24,418 nucleotides of DNA, from positions 1 through 24,418 of IMG/VR virus record IMGVR_UViG_3300025122_000149. One strand, given 5' to 3'. The notes under the pieces were generated by a model. The model was given only the letters and a program-made list of their open reading frames with translations. It had not been told where the DNA came from and searched no databases. Shown here in pieces: positions 16,130 to 23,387 of the stretch. The position numbers and the translations under genes were made by a program. Position 1 is the stretch's first letter. The number at the start of each line of letters is the position of its first letter. The stretch is from a virus.

Positions 16130-16607
16130 CGAATAGTCCCTTCCTTGCCCTCTTACAAGTAGCTGAAATTTCAAATAGATGATTGACTTGCCCGAACAGC
16201 TGTTTGTTTTGAACAAGCTTCACTATTTCGTAGTAACTATCACCATACAACACAAAATCACCTTCACGCACATACATGTTCTGATCTTCTTCTAACCTTC
16301 TCTTGTGGAAATGAATATTAATTTCCCACACCTTGTCAATGCCGACGTTGGGCATATATTCCGTTTCAAATCTTGTAAATTCCACAAGAGCGAATACGCG
16401 GACGGGTGGCAAAAAAGTTTTCTTGATGGCCTCTCCGTATAACTCGTGAAAATTCGTCCTATCTAAATCTATGGGATAATACAATATCTGTTGGCCAATA
16501 ACTTTTTCAATTAACTCATCGTTAACCTGCTTGACAAGGTCTCTTTCTTTTTTGCCGATAAAGAGCGGTGGGGGTGGCGCCTTGGGTCTTTTCCATTCGT
16601 CAGCCAT
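16119..16607 (-). CDS. 14: Neck protein, head completion (gp14-like)
   Basis: This 162-aa protein is shorter than T4 gp14 (256 aa) but shares its order of motifs: a helix VNDELIEKVIGQQILYYPID, then HELYGEAIKKTFLPPVRVFA, a strand pair ending in INIHFHKRRLEEDQNMYVRE and a final YEIVKLVQNKQLFGQVNHLF. In T4, gp14 with gp13 closes the portal vertex after packaging and receives the tail. It starts 6 nt after the gp13-like stop and overlaps the gp15-like gene, so the three are probably co-translated. Confidence 0.7.
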   Translation of the reverse strand: MADEWKRPKAPPPPLFIGKKERDLVKQVNDELIEKVIGQQILYYPIDLDRTNFHELYGEAIKKTFLPPVRVFALVEFTRFETEYMPNVGIDKVWEINIHFHKRRLEEDQNMYVREGDFVLYGDSYYEIVKLVQNKQLFGQVNHLFEISATCKRARKGLFDAT

Positions 16608-16613
16608 AACTTA

Positions 16614-17912
16614 TTACCCCACAAAAATTGGCAACGGCGAATTCTTGAGCGTTGTTGCAGCTGCCTCCGCCTTCTCGCTGTCCCGCTTCACTAGTTCGGT
16701 GTACTCCAGTTCTTTAAGCATCTCCGCTAATTTATCTTTGAGAGAGTCTTGTTCTTCTTTCGCTTGGCTCAGAAGTTCGGAATGATTAAGCGTTACACTT
16801 TCTCCCGGAATTGGAATAGTGGTGAATTTACCTCTAATCTGTCCTAACATCTCCTTGCACAAGGCCAAACAATATTTACGTATCCATTGTTTTCCAATAG
16901 AGTTTATGTTTTTATATGGAAGATTATCAAACGGCAGCGTATTAACATTATTGATCCCGTTGACGCCGCTTTGATAGCCAGCGTCTTCCTCCCATGCATC
17001 TGACTCTACATAGAACCTAAACCAGATCCGATCTAAAGCTCCAAAATCCCAATAACTGGGATCCGGGAAGAGTCTTAATTTGTTGTTCACAAGCTCGTAG
17101 GAATAGTGCGAGGTTCTCGTGTAAAGCGAATCCTCATACATGATGGCTTGCATTTTATTTTGCCACGTAGGGATGATTTCAAAGGTCGAATCATCTGCAA
17201 ACTGTCCGTAGGTAGAAAAGTTGCCTACTACTCCGGTGCCTCCATAATAGCCGTAAAAACGCCACATAATGCGTGGAGATTTATAGAACACCTGTGTAAT
17301 AATAATACGCTTATCCCCTACCTTTTCAAAGAAAGGTACGGTGCCGCCCCCATCATCTGTACCCGTAGCAGAGCTAGCCGAAACAATTGCCTGCAAATCG
17401 TAATCTTGGACCGACGTAGTGGGTGTAAAAGACGCCGAATATTGTGGAATTGTGCCGCCGTACCCCGTAAATCCTGCTGCAGCCATTCCATCACCAATGC
17501 GGCGGGCGTACTCAAATTCAAAACGAGGATATTTAAGGGCCACTTTGGTTCCGCCCAAGCTAGAGGAAAGCGTCCCAGGTTCAATTTCTCCCCGATGATC
17601 AAAGGTGCCGGTGGTGTCACCCAATACATCGGATAACATGTTTTTACTTTGATGGAGGTTGACAATATAAGAATATTCCAACACAGCTTCTTCATATGCT
17701 GCGTACACATTGCCAGGCGTTAATTCAATATCGACTACATCGCCACCTAATTTCTTGTAAACATAGGATACTTGGACTGCAGCGCCACTTAAAAACTCTA
17801 CGGAACCCGTATACATTCCAAAAGGGACCGCCGCGGCAACGAGGGCCGCGGATCCACTACTACTTAAAATTACAGCGCTGGTTTCGGACCTAGGCTGAAG
17901 ATTCTTGGGCAT
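16614..17912 (-). CDS. 13: Neck protein, head completion (gp13-like)
   Basis: This 432-aa protein is longer than T4 gp13 (309 aa). The recognisable core is the C-terminal third: NINSIGKQWIRKYCLALCKE, MLGQIRGKFTTIPIPGESVT and LNHSELLSQAKEEQDSLKDK, followed by a coiled-coil tail. The middle shows AVLEYSYIVNLHQSKNMLSD near 75-94 and DRIWFRFYVESDAW near 290-303. The Gly/Ser/Thr-rich insert between about 100 and 210 accounts for the extra length. gp13 sits on the portal after DNA filling and binds gp14. It opens its own unit: a weak terminator, the promoter-like motif ACTAATTA and GAGGAG all lie just upstream. Confidence 0.85.
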   Translation of the reverse strand: MPKNLQPRSETSAVILSSSGSAALVAAAVPFGMYTGSVEFLSGAAVQVSYVYKKLGGDVVDIELTPGNVYAAYEEAVLEYSYIVNLHQSKNMLSDVLGDTTGTFDHRGEIEPGTLSSSLGGTKVALKYPRFEFEYARRIGDGMAAAGFTGYGGTIPQYSASFTPTTSVQDYDLQAIVSASSATGTDDGGGTVPFFEKVGDKRIIITQVFYKSPRIMWRFYGYYGGTGVVGNFSTYGQFADDSTFEIIPTWQNKMQAIMYEDSLYTRTSHYSYELVNNKLRLFPDPSYWDFGALDRIWFRFYVESDAWEEDAGYQSGVNGINNVNTLPFDNLPYKNINSIGKQWIRKYCLALCKEMLGQIRGKFTTIPIPGESVTLNHSELLSQAKEEQDSLKDKLAEMLKELEYTELVKRDSEKAEAAATTLKNSPLPIFVG

Positions 17913-17932
17913 CTATAATATTCTCCTCGCAG

Positions 17933-17940
17933 TAATTAGT
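17933..17940 (-). promoter_or_regulatory. Recurring promoter-like motif ACTAATTA before gp13-like gene
   Basis: The coding strand reads GTAAACTACTAATTACTGCG, 21-28 nt before the gp13-like ATG, shortly after a small terminator hairpin. One of the eight related sites; the promoter role is inferred. Confidence 0.5.
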
Positions 17941-17952
17941 AGTTTACAAGAC

Positions 17953-17972
17953 AAAACCCCGATGGGGATCGG
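17953..17972 (-). terminator. Weak terminator after 99-aa gene
   Basis: On the minus strand CCGAT-CCCC-ATCGG forms a 5-bp hairpin followed by GGTTTTG. The stem is short and the T run only four, so termination may be partial and allow read-through into the gp13-like gene. Confidence 0.45.
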
Positions 17973-17995
17973 CCTTATTCTATAAAGGAAAATAT

Positions 17996-18295
17996 TTAAG
18001 CGCTGGTACTTTTGCGAGTTCTCTTGGTGCTTTTAGTTTTGCGTTTGCGGGGGCGCTTCGCCTTGGCAATAATTTCTGGCACCACAATCGTCTCTTCTTC
18101 TTCAAGCAAGACCGGGACTGGTGCCACAAACACCTCTACCGGAGCAACAGTTACTTCTGCCTCGGGCACACTTTCAATTACTTCCTCTACAACCTCGTTA
18201 GTGTTGGTTGTGGTTAGAAGCTGCATACGCGGGTGGTTAGCGTGCTTAGCTTTAAACTTTGCTTTGGCAGAATTCAATCGTCTTTTCTTTCCCAT
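17996..18295 (-). CDS. Small protein with basic ends and acidic middle (99 aa)
   Basis: The family is unknown to me. The N-terminal 23 residues are strongly basic (GKKRRLNSAKAKFKAKHANH). Residues ~33-77 are acidic, Val/Pro/Glu-rich and probably extended. The C-terminal ~22 residues are Lys/Arg/Ser/Thr-rich, like histone H1 or nucleoid protein tails. Such a composition suits binding to DNA or to an acidic partner; a packaged internal head protein or an assembly adaptor is possible. It lies between the 173-aa capsid-associated gene and the neck genes, has its own promoter-like motif and Shine-Dalgarno (AAAGGAG), and hairpin terminators lie on both sides. That isolation suggests dosage different from its neighbours. 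Coding is supported by the start site, spacing and sharp composition pattern. Confidence 0.75.
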   Translation of the reverse strand: MGKKRRLNSAKAKFKAKHANHPRMQLLTTTNTNEVVEEVIESVPEAEVTVAPVEVFVAPVPVLLEEEETIVVPEIIAKAKRPRKRKTKSTKRTRKSTSA

Positions 18296-18318
18296 GGGAA
18301 ATCTCCTTTATAATATAG

Positions 18319-18326
18319 TAAATAGT
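18319..18326 (-). promoter_or_regulatory. Recurring promoter-like motif ACTATTTA before 99-aa gene
   Basis: The coding strand reads AATAGTACTATTTACTATAT followed by TATAAAGGAG, 24-31 nt before the ATG. One of the eight related sites; the promoter role is inferred. Confidence 0.5.
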
Positions 18327-18387
18327 ACTATTCTTTCTAAACCGAAAATCTCAAAAAATTGGAGGCGAAAAAAATTGAGCAGATCGT

Positions 18388-18430
18388 GGTTTTAAAAGAA
18401 AAACCCCCCAATCCAAAAGGAAAGGGGGAT
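18388..18430 (-). terminator. Rho-independent terminator after 173-aa gene
   Basis: On the minus strand a CCCCC run pairs with GGGGG around a 14-nt interior that can add a CC/GG pair, followed by TTTTTCTTTT. It lies 27 nt after the stop of the 173-aa gene. Confidence 0.75.
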
Positions 18431-18456
18431 AAATATAAAAATATATTTTAATTATC

Positions 18457-18978
18457 TCAACCCATATCTTGATAGCCTTCCACATAAACATAGAACTTGC
18501 CGGCAGTAAGAGCGGCGGTACCAATAGTGATAGAAACCGGATCCGCCGTGGTAACAATGCGTTTGCCAGCCGCAGTGGTGTTGTGTGCAAGGGCACCATC
18601 GAAAGGATGCACAGAGTTAGCGGTTAAAGAAGCTTTCCCGATGGACGTAACGAACCCATTGGGATCATTAGAAGTTCCTTGAGTCCCCACGATGAGCGTA
18701 GCCGAAGCATCCGAAGTTACAGCATCGATAACTTCTAGCCACCCACCTGTTACCATAAAACCAACCGGAAGAGATAAACTATTTCCGAGGGGGTCCTTTA
18801 AGTTGTGCTCTGCGGCAGTAGCCGTATCCGTACCATAAGTCCACTTAAAGACATATGTCTGCTTCTGCGGCTGGCCAGGTTTGAAGAGCCGAGTCGTGGC
18901 CCCTCCCATTGTCAACTCTCTCTTTAAATTCTGAATTAATGCTTGGGTTCTCGCCAAGCCTACTCTTTTGGTTCCCAT
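18457..18978 (-). CDS. Putative capsid decoration or head-associated protein (173 aa)
   Basis: The N-terminus is a short basic helix (GTKRVGLARTQALIQNLKRE). The rest is Ala/Thr/Gly/Val-rich and beta-like, with LPVGFMVTGGWLEVIDAV, an ATLIVGTQGTS strand and a closing strand GKFYVYVEGYQDMG. No enzyme motif, signal peptide or membrane segment is seen. It follows the major capsid gene directly but is insulated by terminators before and after and has its own promoter-like motif and a 5' leader hairpin. That layout suits a high-copy capsid decoration protein; fibre or structural head protein are alternatives. I cannot name a family. Confidence 0.65.
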   Translation of the reverse strand: MGTKRVGLARTQALIQNLKRELTMGGATTRLFKPGQPQKQTYVFKWTYGTDTATAAEHNLKDPLGNSLSLPVGFMVTGGWLEVIDAVTSDASATLIVGTQGTSNDPNGFVTSIGKASLTANSVHPFDGALAHNTTAAGKRIVTTADPVSITIGTAALTAGKFYVYVEGYQDMG

Positions 18979-19020
18979 TTTTATAACCCTCCATTTGTAA
19001 TCATGTCATTAAACATGGGA

Positions 19021-19036
19021 CGAGTCTTTCGACTCG
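19021..19036 (-). other. 5' leader hairpin with GAAA tetraloop
   Basis: On the minus strand CGAGTC-GAAA-GACTCG forms a perfect 6-bp stem with a GNRA loop, about 45 nt before the 173-aa start and just after the promoter-like motif. No T run follows, so it is not a terminator; an mRNA-stabilising leader is plausible. Confidence 0.5.
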
Positions 19037-19042
19037 CACTTA

Positions 19043-19050
19043 TAAGTAGT
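19043..19050 (-). promoter_or_regulatory. Recurring promoter-like motif ACTACTTA before 173-aa gene
   Basis: The coding strand reads CGACTACTTATAAGTGCGAG, 65-72 nt before the ATG and 11 nt after the capsid-gene terminator. It closely resembles the site before the second fibre gene (GGCTAATTATAAGCGAGAG). One of the eight related sites; the promoter role is inferred. Confidence 0.5.
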
Positions 19051-19057
19051 CGAGTAA

Positions 19058-19093
19058 AACGAAAGCCTCCTTCCGAAGAAGGAGGCTTTACAT
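19058..19093 (-). terminator. Strong terminator after major capsid gene
   Basis: On the minus strand AAAGCCTCCTTC and GAAGGAGGCTTT form a perfect 12-bp stem closed by a TTCG tetraloop, followed by CGTTTT. It begins 21 nt after the capsid stop and is the most stable hairpin I found in the window. Confidence 0.9.
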
Positions 19094-19114
19094 TTATTTT
19101 GCTATGCTAGTTTT

Positions 19115-20932
19115 TTAACTAGTAGCGCCGGCCTGTCCTAGGAGACCCTGGACGACAACGATGCCGTACATATCGGGACGCACCATCTTCTTGGCGTACC
19201 GAGTCATCACACCCTTGCGGGGTACGAAGTCCTCTGGACCAAAGATAGTGGGAGTGGTCTGTAGTGGCACATAAGGTGCATATACATAACCGCTCTCAAG
19301 GAAAGAACTTCCTCGACGACCAACTAGAATCACTGAGCGCGGGAAGTATGGGTCAACGTAGACGTCGAACTTCTTCGTCAGCGAACCAACCTTCACAGCC
19401 CCAATGGAACCAGTCTCATCATCTGCGGTAACGCTCGCGCGGAAACCAGCGGTGAACTCAAGGACGTTAGCAACCTCGGGCCCGCAGACCACAAAGTTTG
19501 CTCCACCACGTAGAGTCTTACGATGGATCTGTGCAGACACATCGTTGATGGTTTCAGCAAGAGTCTCATACCACTCAGAGACCGTACCGGTGAAGTCTGG
19601 AGCAGCAGAGCTAGCGCCAATCTCACGACCAGTTGTACGTTCCACGAATAGCCCGGGAGAGCGTGACCAGTAATAAGTACCTGCCTGCGCACCCACGAGA
19701 AGATCTTCGAGAATCTCACGGTCAATCTCAAGAGCAATCTGCTCAGAGAGAATACTGGTAAGCTCGACTTCGGCGTCAAGGTTGTGATAGGCATTTAGAT
19801 CCTGTCCCAACTCTGGCGTCCACTTAGCCTTGAGCTTCTTGGTGATAGCCGTCACAGCCACGGAATCGACCTTAATGTCGATCTCGGGGATCTGTGGGTT
19901 ATTTTCCAAGCTCCACTCCGTCGTACCAATGACCGAACCAAGAGCAGTGCCCGAGGTAAAGTTATCGTCGATAGGGAATGTGAGCACCAGGGCATCGGCG
20001 CCCGTGACCGAGTTAAGAAGGCCTGTGGCGCCACCCAGAATAGTGGAACCACTCTTCTGTGATAGTACCATGGTCATCTTCCAATTGGATTGACTCGGAT
20101 CATCACCGGTCGACCCAGATGCAATCCGGGTGCAACGACGTACGAGTTGTGCACCAGCGCGCACGTCATAATCGCTACTGGAACTTAGCTCAATACCCAC
20201 AAGGTTATTGGTATTTAACTGTTCCCAGTTCCCTGCACTCGTACCTGTCATCTCAACAACAGCCACCATGGTTCCAGAAAGATCTACATCGTACTGACAT
20301 AGACTATCTAGGGTTGCCTGCTGAGTTGTGGAGAGAGTATCAACACCGTTAATATAACCACCACCACCCACAGTGCCCGAGGACACCAAAATCAACCCAG
20401 AGGTTAAGAGAGCGTACAATGAACCGGTAGGTGAAGCATAGCCGTTGTTAAGGGCGTATGGCCCCGCTTCGGCTTCGCGACCACTGAGGGTAACACCACC
20501 TGTGATTTGACTGGCCACGCGGCCGCCACCATAGAGTGACTGTTCCACGGATCCCGAACCATATCCCAACCGGGGAAGACCAGGGCCACTTGTGGAAGTG
20601 GTAAAATCCAGGAAGAAAATGAGACCACTTGGCAGACTCATCGGCTGAACACTAACGAGATCGTTTGCGATCAGACCTGCGAAAACACGACGAACGATGG
20701 GGAATGCGACGGCTGCAAAACCTTCGACATCGCCACCAGACATTGTGCTGGACTCACGGAGTAGCTCTTTCGCTTGATTCTCAAGCAAACGAGCCATAGC
20801 TTGACGAGAACGTTCGTGTCCGATCCCTTCCAAAAGACCGGTCCTTTCCCACTTATTTAACAATGCGCCACCTTCGGCGCGCATATCACGATTGACGATA
20901 CCTTCCGTCAATCTTTCTACGATACTAGACAT
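19115..20932 (-). CDS. 23: Major capsid protein (gp23-like)
   Basis: This 605-aa protein matches T4-like gp23 in order. There is an N-terminal charged helical delta-like region (1-60), then VEGFAAVAFPIVRRVFAGLI and ANDLVSVQPMSLPSG (69-103), the family hallmark. The C-terminus has KFDVYVDPYFPRSVILVGRR, then YVYAPYVPLQTTP and MTRYAKKMVRPDMYG. T4 gp23 is 521 aa; the extra length is mostly a Gly/Ser/Thr-rich insert around 110-260. The N-terminus holds LxE sites at Glu35, Glu51 and Glu60 that could be cut by a gp21-type prohead protease; Glu60 lies closest to the T4 cut (Glu65). The protease is not in the window. It follows the scaffold gene by 24 nt and ends in a strong terminator. Confidence 0.95.
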   Translation of the reverse strand: MSSIVERLTEGIVNRDMRAEGGALLNKWERTGLLEGIGHERSRQAMARLLENQAKELLRESSTMSGGDVEGFAAVAFPIVRRVFAGLIANDLVSVQPMSLPSGLIFFLDFTTSTSGPGLPRLGYGSGSVEQSLYGGGRVASQITGGVTLSGREAEAGPYALNNGYASPTGSLYALLTSGLILVSSGTVGGGGYINGVDTLSTTQQATLDSLCQYDVDLSGTMVAVVEMTGTSAGNWEQLNTNNLVGIELSSSSDYDVRAGAQLVRRCTRIASGSTGDDPSQSNWKMTMVLSQKSGSTILGGATGLLNSVTGADALVLTFPIDDNFTSGTALGSVIGTTEWSLENNPQIPEIDIKVDSVAVTAITKKLKAKWTPELGQDLNAYHNLDAEVELTSILSEQIALEIDREILEDLLVGAQAGTYYWSRSPGLFVERTTGREIGASSAAPDFTGTVSEWYETLAETINDVSAQIHRKTLRGGANFVVCGPEVANVLEFTAGFRASVTADDETGSIGAVKVGSLTKKFDVYVDPYFPRSVILVGRRGSSFLESGYVYAPYVPLQTTPTIFGPEDFVPRKGVMTRYAKKMVRPDMYGIVVVQGLLGQAGATS

Positions 20933-20942
20933 TTTTTAATAC

Positions 20943-20961
20943 CTCCTATAATGTATTTATT
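20943..20961 (-). promoter_or_regulatory. T4-like late promoter core and strong RBS before capsid gene
   Basis: The coding strand reads AATAAATACATTATAGGAGG, ending 11 nt before the capsid ATG. AATAAATA matches the T4 late core TATAAATA at 7 of 8 positions, and AGGAGG is a near-perfect Shine-Dalgarno. The core overlaps the scaffold stop codon. Unlike the other gaps it lacks the ACTAHTTA motif. Confidence 0.5.
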
Positions 20962-22156
20962 TTATTCCTGCTAGTTTTTTCATCCGATCTGTAAACGGAT
21001 CAGATGGTTGTGCTGTCTCTTTACGAGTTGCACGAATAACAGAGGATGGACGATTAATTGCTTCGCTCAGCGATTGGGGCCCCCGTTTAACGTGAGTGGG
21101 CGCTGCGCTTTCAAGCGTCTTATATATTGTCTTTGCCTCTGTTACTGAACCAGCCCTTGAAATAGCTTCGGCAATTTTATTCTTTTGCCGCTCATTTAAG
21201 GAGGTATTTCTCAAAACACGGTTCGTGTAAAGCAAGCGAGCATTGGAAATATTTACTTCTTGTAAATTCTCCCTCAACTCTTCAACTGCTTGCTCATATT
21301 GTTTGTTGCGCTCACTGAGTTGGTTATTTTCAAAAACCAATTCTTCTTGAGCTTTCTTCAAAATCTCTAATTCTTCATAGGCTTCGGTGCCGCGGCGATG
21401 GGCCATTTCCTTTTCCATCTCCCACACGACATCATAAGCTGGGCGGCCGGCCCAACCGGACAATTCAGCACCCATATCAACTGTAAGTTTTTCCATAATA
21501 GCGTCCACGAGGCCATCGGGAATATCAATTCCCTCGTTTGTTTTTACCCCTTCTTCGCTCTGTAAAGCGTTGGAGTCGGCCTCTTCGGCTGCTGCAGAGC
21601 CAGCGAGTGCACCGCCTCCACTAGTTTGAGGAGCATCTTCTTGCGTTCCAAAAATCTCATCCGATCCTGTAGTGATGTTTTCTTCGATGTCGTCGTCGTC
21701 CTCGTCATCGTCTTCGGAAAGAAGATCTTCTAAATTTAAACTGCTCAAATCGATTTCTTCGTCTAAATCTTCCTCGAGATCGCGATGAAGCGCTTCCACG
21801 GCTTCCTGAAGCTCATCTAAATCAACCGTTACTTTGGACTCTTCTCCGTCGTCGGGGCAGCCACAAAGTTTCTCGCCTTCTGCGGCGCCGAGGGGCACAT
21901 CTTGTGCAACATCCTCTGCGGGTGCACCCTCTGGGGTGTCACCTAACGGGTCGGCTGCAGCCATGGGATCTGCGGCCATGGGATCTGCGGCCATATCAGC
22001 GCCCAAACCTAGATCTTCTTCCTGCTCTAAAAGGCTATCGAGGGCGGCGCGCACCTCATCAGAGTACTTTTCAATAATGGTAGATTCCGCATTTTTGAGG
22101 GCTGCTTCTCTTAACGCTTGAGCATCAACAATCGCTTCTTTAAGCAAAGTGGACAT
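20957..22156 (-). CDS. 22: Prohead core scaffold protein (gp22-like)
   Basis: This 399-aa protein is acidic and largely helical. A short helix (1-45) is followed by a low-complexity Ala/Asp/Pro part with the repeat MAADPMAADPMAA (about 55-67), a tract of Asp/Glu near 130-160, and a coiled coil at about 250-310 (EILKKAQEELVFENNQLSER). A C-terminal helical domain includes ARLLYTNRVLRNTSLNERQK and ends FTDRMKKLAGIK, a typical C-terminus of phage scaffolds. Such proteins fill the prohead core and are degraded by the prohead protease before packaging. Position directly before the capsid gene fits. Gene 22 of T4 is 269 aa, so this one is enlarged by the acidic linker. Confidence 0.85.
   Translation of the reverse strand: MSTLLKEAIVDAQALREAALKNAESTIIEKYSDEVRAALDSLLEQEEDLGLGADMAADPMAADPMAAADPLGDTPEGAPAEDVAQDVPLGAAEGEKLCGCPDDGEESKVTVDLDELQEAVEALHRDLEEDLDEEIDLSSLNLEDLLSEDDDEDDDDIEENITTGSDEIFGTQEDAPQTSGGGALAGSAAAEEADSNALQSEEGVKTNEGIDIPDGLVDAIMEKLTVDMGAELSGWAGRPAYDVVWEMEKEMAHRRGTEAYEELEILKKAQEELVFENNQLSERNKQYEQAVEELRENLQEVNISNARLLYTNRVLRNTSLNERQKNKIAEAISRAGSVTEAKTIYKTLESAAPTHVKRGPQSLSEAINRPSSVIRATRKETAQPSDPFTDRMKKLAGIK
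21960..21994. repeat. 15-bp in-frame tandem repeat in scaffold gene
   Basis: The + strand unit gccatgggatctgcg occurs twice followed by gccat. It encodes the MAADP repeats of the scaffold linker. Being a multiple of three, copy changes would keep the frame. Confidence 0.85.
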
Positions 22157-22188
22157 AAATTAGCTCCTAATAATATAGTAATTCACAA

Positions 22189-22196
22189 TAAATAGT
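22189..22196 (-). promoter_or_regulatory. Recurring promoter-like motif ACTATTTA before scaffold gene
   Basis: The coding strand reads GATATCACTATTTATTGTG, 33-40 nt before the scaffold ATG, followed by ACTATATTATTAGGAG. One of the eight related sites. The opposite strand reads CAATAAATAG, so a rightward AT-rich promoter cannot be excluded. Confidence 0.5.
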
Positions 22197-22221
22197 GATA
22201 TCAAATTCTAAAAGACCTAAT

Positions 22222-23343
22222 TTATGAACCAGTTTTTCCAATAATCCACCATTTTTTACCATCTGATTGCAACGTAAGCGTAGAGTACGTGGTTTTCATC
22301 TCCACACTCTTCCTAAAATCTATTTCCCCTTCTTCAACTGTGACTGTAAGTACGTGAGAGTGCAACTTAAATTTATCTTTGTTTATCTTTTTAATAATCA
22401 CAATACGTCCTTTGTGATTACAAGCCGGGGGCAATGATACGTTCATGGGGCTCTGAGAAGTATCACCTAGTAGAGTGTAATCGTTGTCAGCCACTTCATA
22501 AGGCGAAGATGCAACAGTTTTAATATTCTGTGTAACATGACTTTCAAACTTTGTGTTGCCTGTGACAATTAGAGCGTCAGCTACCACTGTTCCATCTACA
22601 TTTAAAACTTGCACTTCGGGGTCATACGTTAAATCCCCGCAGCCCTTAAATCCCCGGGAGCCCTTTACTTGAATACTATTAGGGGGCCCCGTCGGGTGGG
22701 GAATTTTAGAATTAATATAGGAAGCATATAAGTTACTCAAACTGGTGTTACGAACCTCACCCCTAGAAGCATCATGAATCACCACCATGTCATCATCACT
22801 TAAATTTTGCCCTTCTGTCGCCACATTTAAGCAATTTTTAAGATCGATACTTACTCGCTTGCTCTTAATACTCAGCCCGCTTTTGGGAAGGAGAGAAACT
22901 TTAAGTTGTTTGTCTTGGGTGGTCAGACCGTCGCCGGCGTCTACTTGTAATGTGTTTCTTACGTCCTTGAGGCCATGGCCCAAGTTTAAAAAACGAGCAT
23001 GAATGGTTCCGTTAAACTGATTGGGGGGCAGGTTGATAAGCTTTGCGCCGTCTCCTTGAAAACTTTCTGCTTTAATGTGTTTGGTTATAAGGTTTTGTCC
23101 ATCAAATGTCAAATTAATGTTTGCTTTAGCCGTGGTGCCCTGTTGATAAGTTACAACAGCGTTCTTAACACTTCCCTCAATTTCCGTAATCGCGGCAGGT
23201 ACAATGGGGCGCCCATCTTTAGCGAGGAGATCTCCGACAATTATTTTCGTCCCCCTTATTTCTTGGTTGGCATGTGCATCTACCAATTCGGGGTGTTGTG
23301 TGGTGCTATAATCCACCACTCCATCTAAGACATTGTAAGCCAT
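22222..23343 (-). CDS. Fibre-like structural protein (373 aa)
   Basis: I start at ATG 23343 (MAYNVLDGVVDYST), which has AGAGG 7 nt upstream; the longer frame from 23481 would run through the terminator and the end of the preceding gene. The N-terminal half has short beta segments with a fibre-like pattern (FQGDGAKLINLPPNQFNGTI), then KQLKVSLLPKSGLSIKSK. The C-terminal ~90 residues form a small beta domain also seen at the ends of phage fibres: NDYTLLGDTSQSPMNVSLPP, then GRIVIIKKINKDKFKLHSH, ending STLTLQSDGKKWWIIGKTGS. Its C-terminal layout (LP..., KG..., final W-x-I/V) is like that of the upstream fibre-like gene. Its position before the scaffold gene leaves open a head or tail fibre. Confidence 0.65.
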   Translation of the reverse strand: MAYNVLDGVVDYSTTQHPELVDAHANQEIRGTKIIVGDLLAKDGRPIVPAAITEIEGSVKNAVVTYQQGTTAKANINLTFDGQNLITKHIKAESFQGDGAKLINLPPNQFNGTIHARFLNLGHGLKDVRNTLQVDAGDGLTTQDKQLKVSLLPKSGLSIKSKRVSIDLKNCLNVATEGQNLSDDDMVVIHDASRGEVRNTSLSNLYASYINSKIPHPTGPPNSIQVKGSRGFKGCGDLTYDPEVQVLNVDGTVVADALIVTGNTKFESHVTQNIKTVASSPYEVADNDYTLLGDTSQSPMNVSLPPACNHKGRIVIIKKINKDKFKLHSHVLTVTVEEGEIDFRKSVEMKTTYSTLTLQSDGKKWWIIGKTGS

Positions 23344-23360
23344 ATTTTGCCTCTCGCTTA

Positions 23361-23368
23361 TAATTAGC
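23361..23368 (-). promoter_or_regulatory. Recurring promoter-like motif GCTAATTA before second fibre gene
   Basis: The coding strand reads AGGCTAATTATAAGCGAGAG, 18-25 nt before the ATG and just after a terminator. It differs from the other sites only in G for the first A. The promoter role is inferred. Confidence 0.45.
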
Positions 23369-23387
23369 CTCGTTGTTGTATTTAAGG

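Noticed and set aside
16130-16216. 29-residue N-terminal extension of the gp15-like protein
   Set aside because: It would sit inside the gp14-like gene without a ribosome site, while the ATG at 16129 has AAGGAAGG at a good distance.
17106-17636. 176-aa open frame on the + strand
   Set aside because: It lies wholly inside the well-supported gp13-like gene, has no clear ribosome site and its translation looks like an antisense shadow (Cys/Arg-rich, no recognisable domain).
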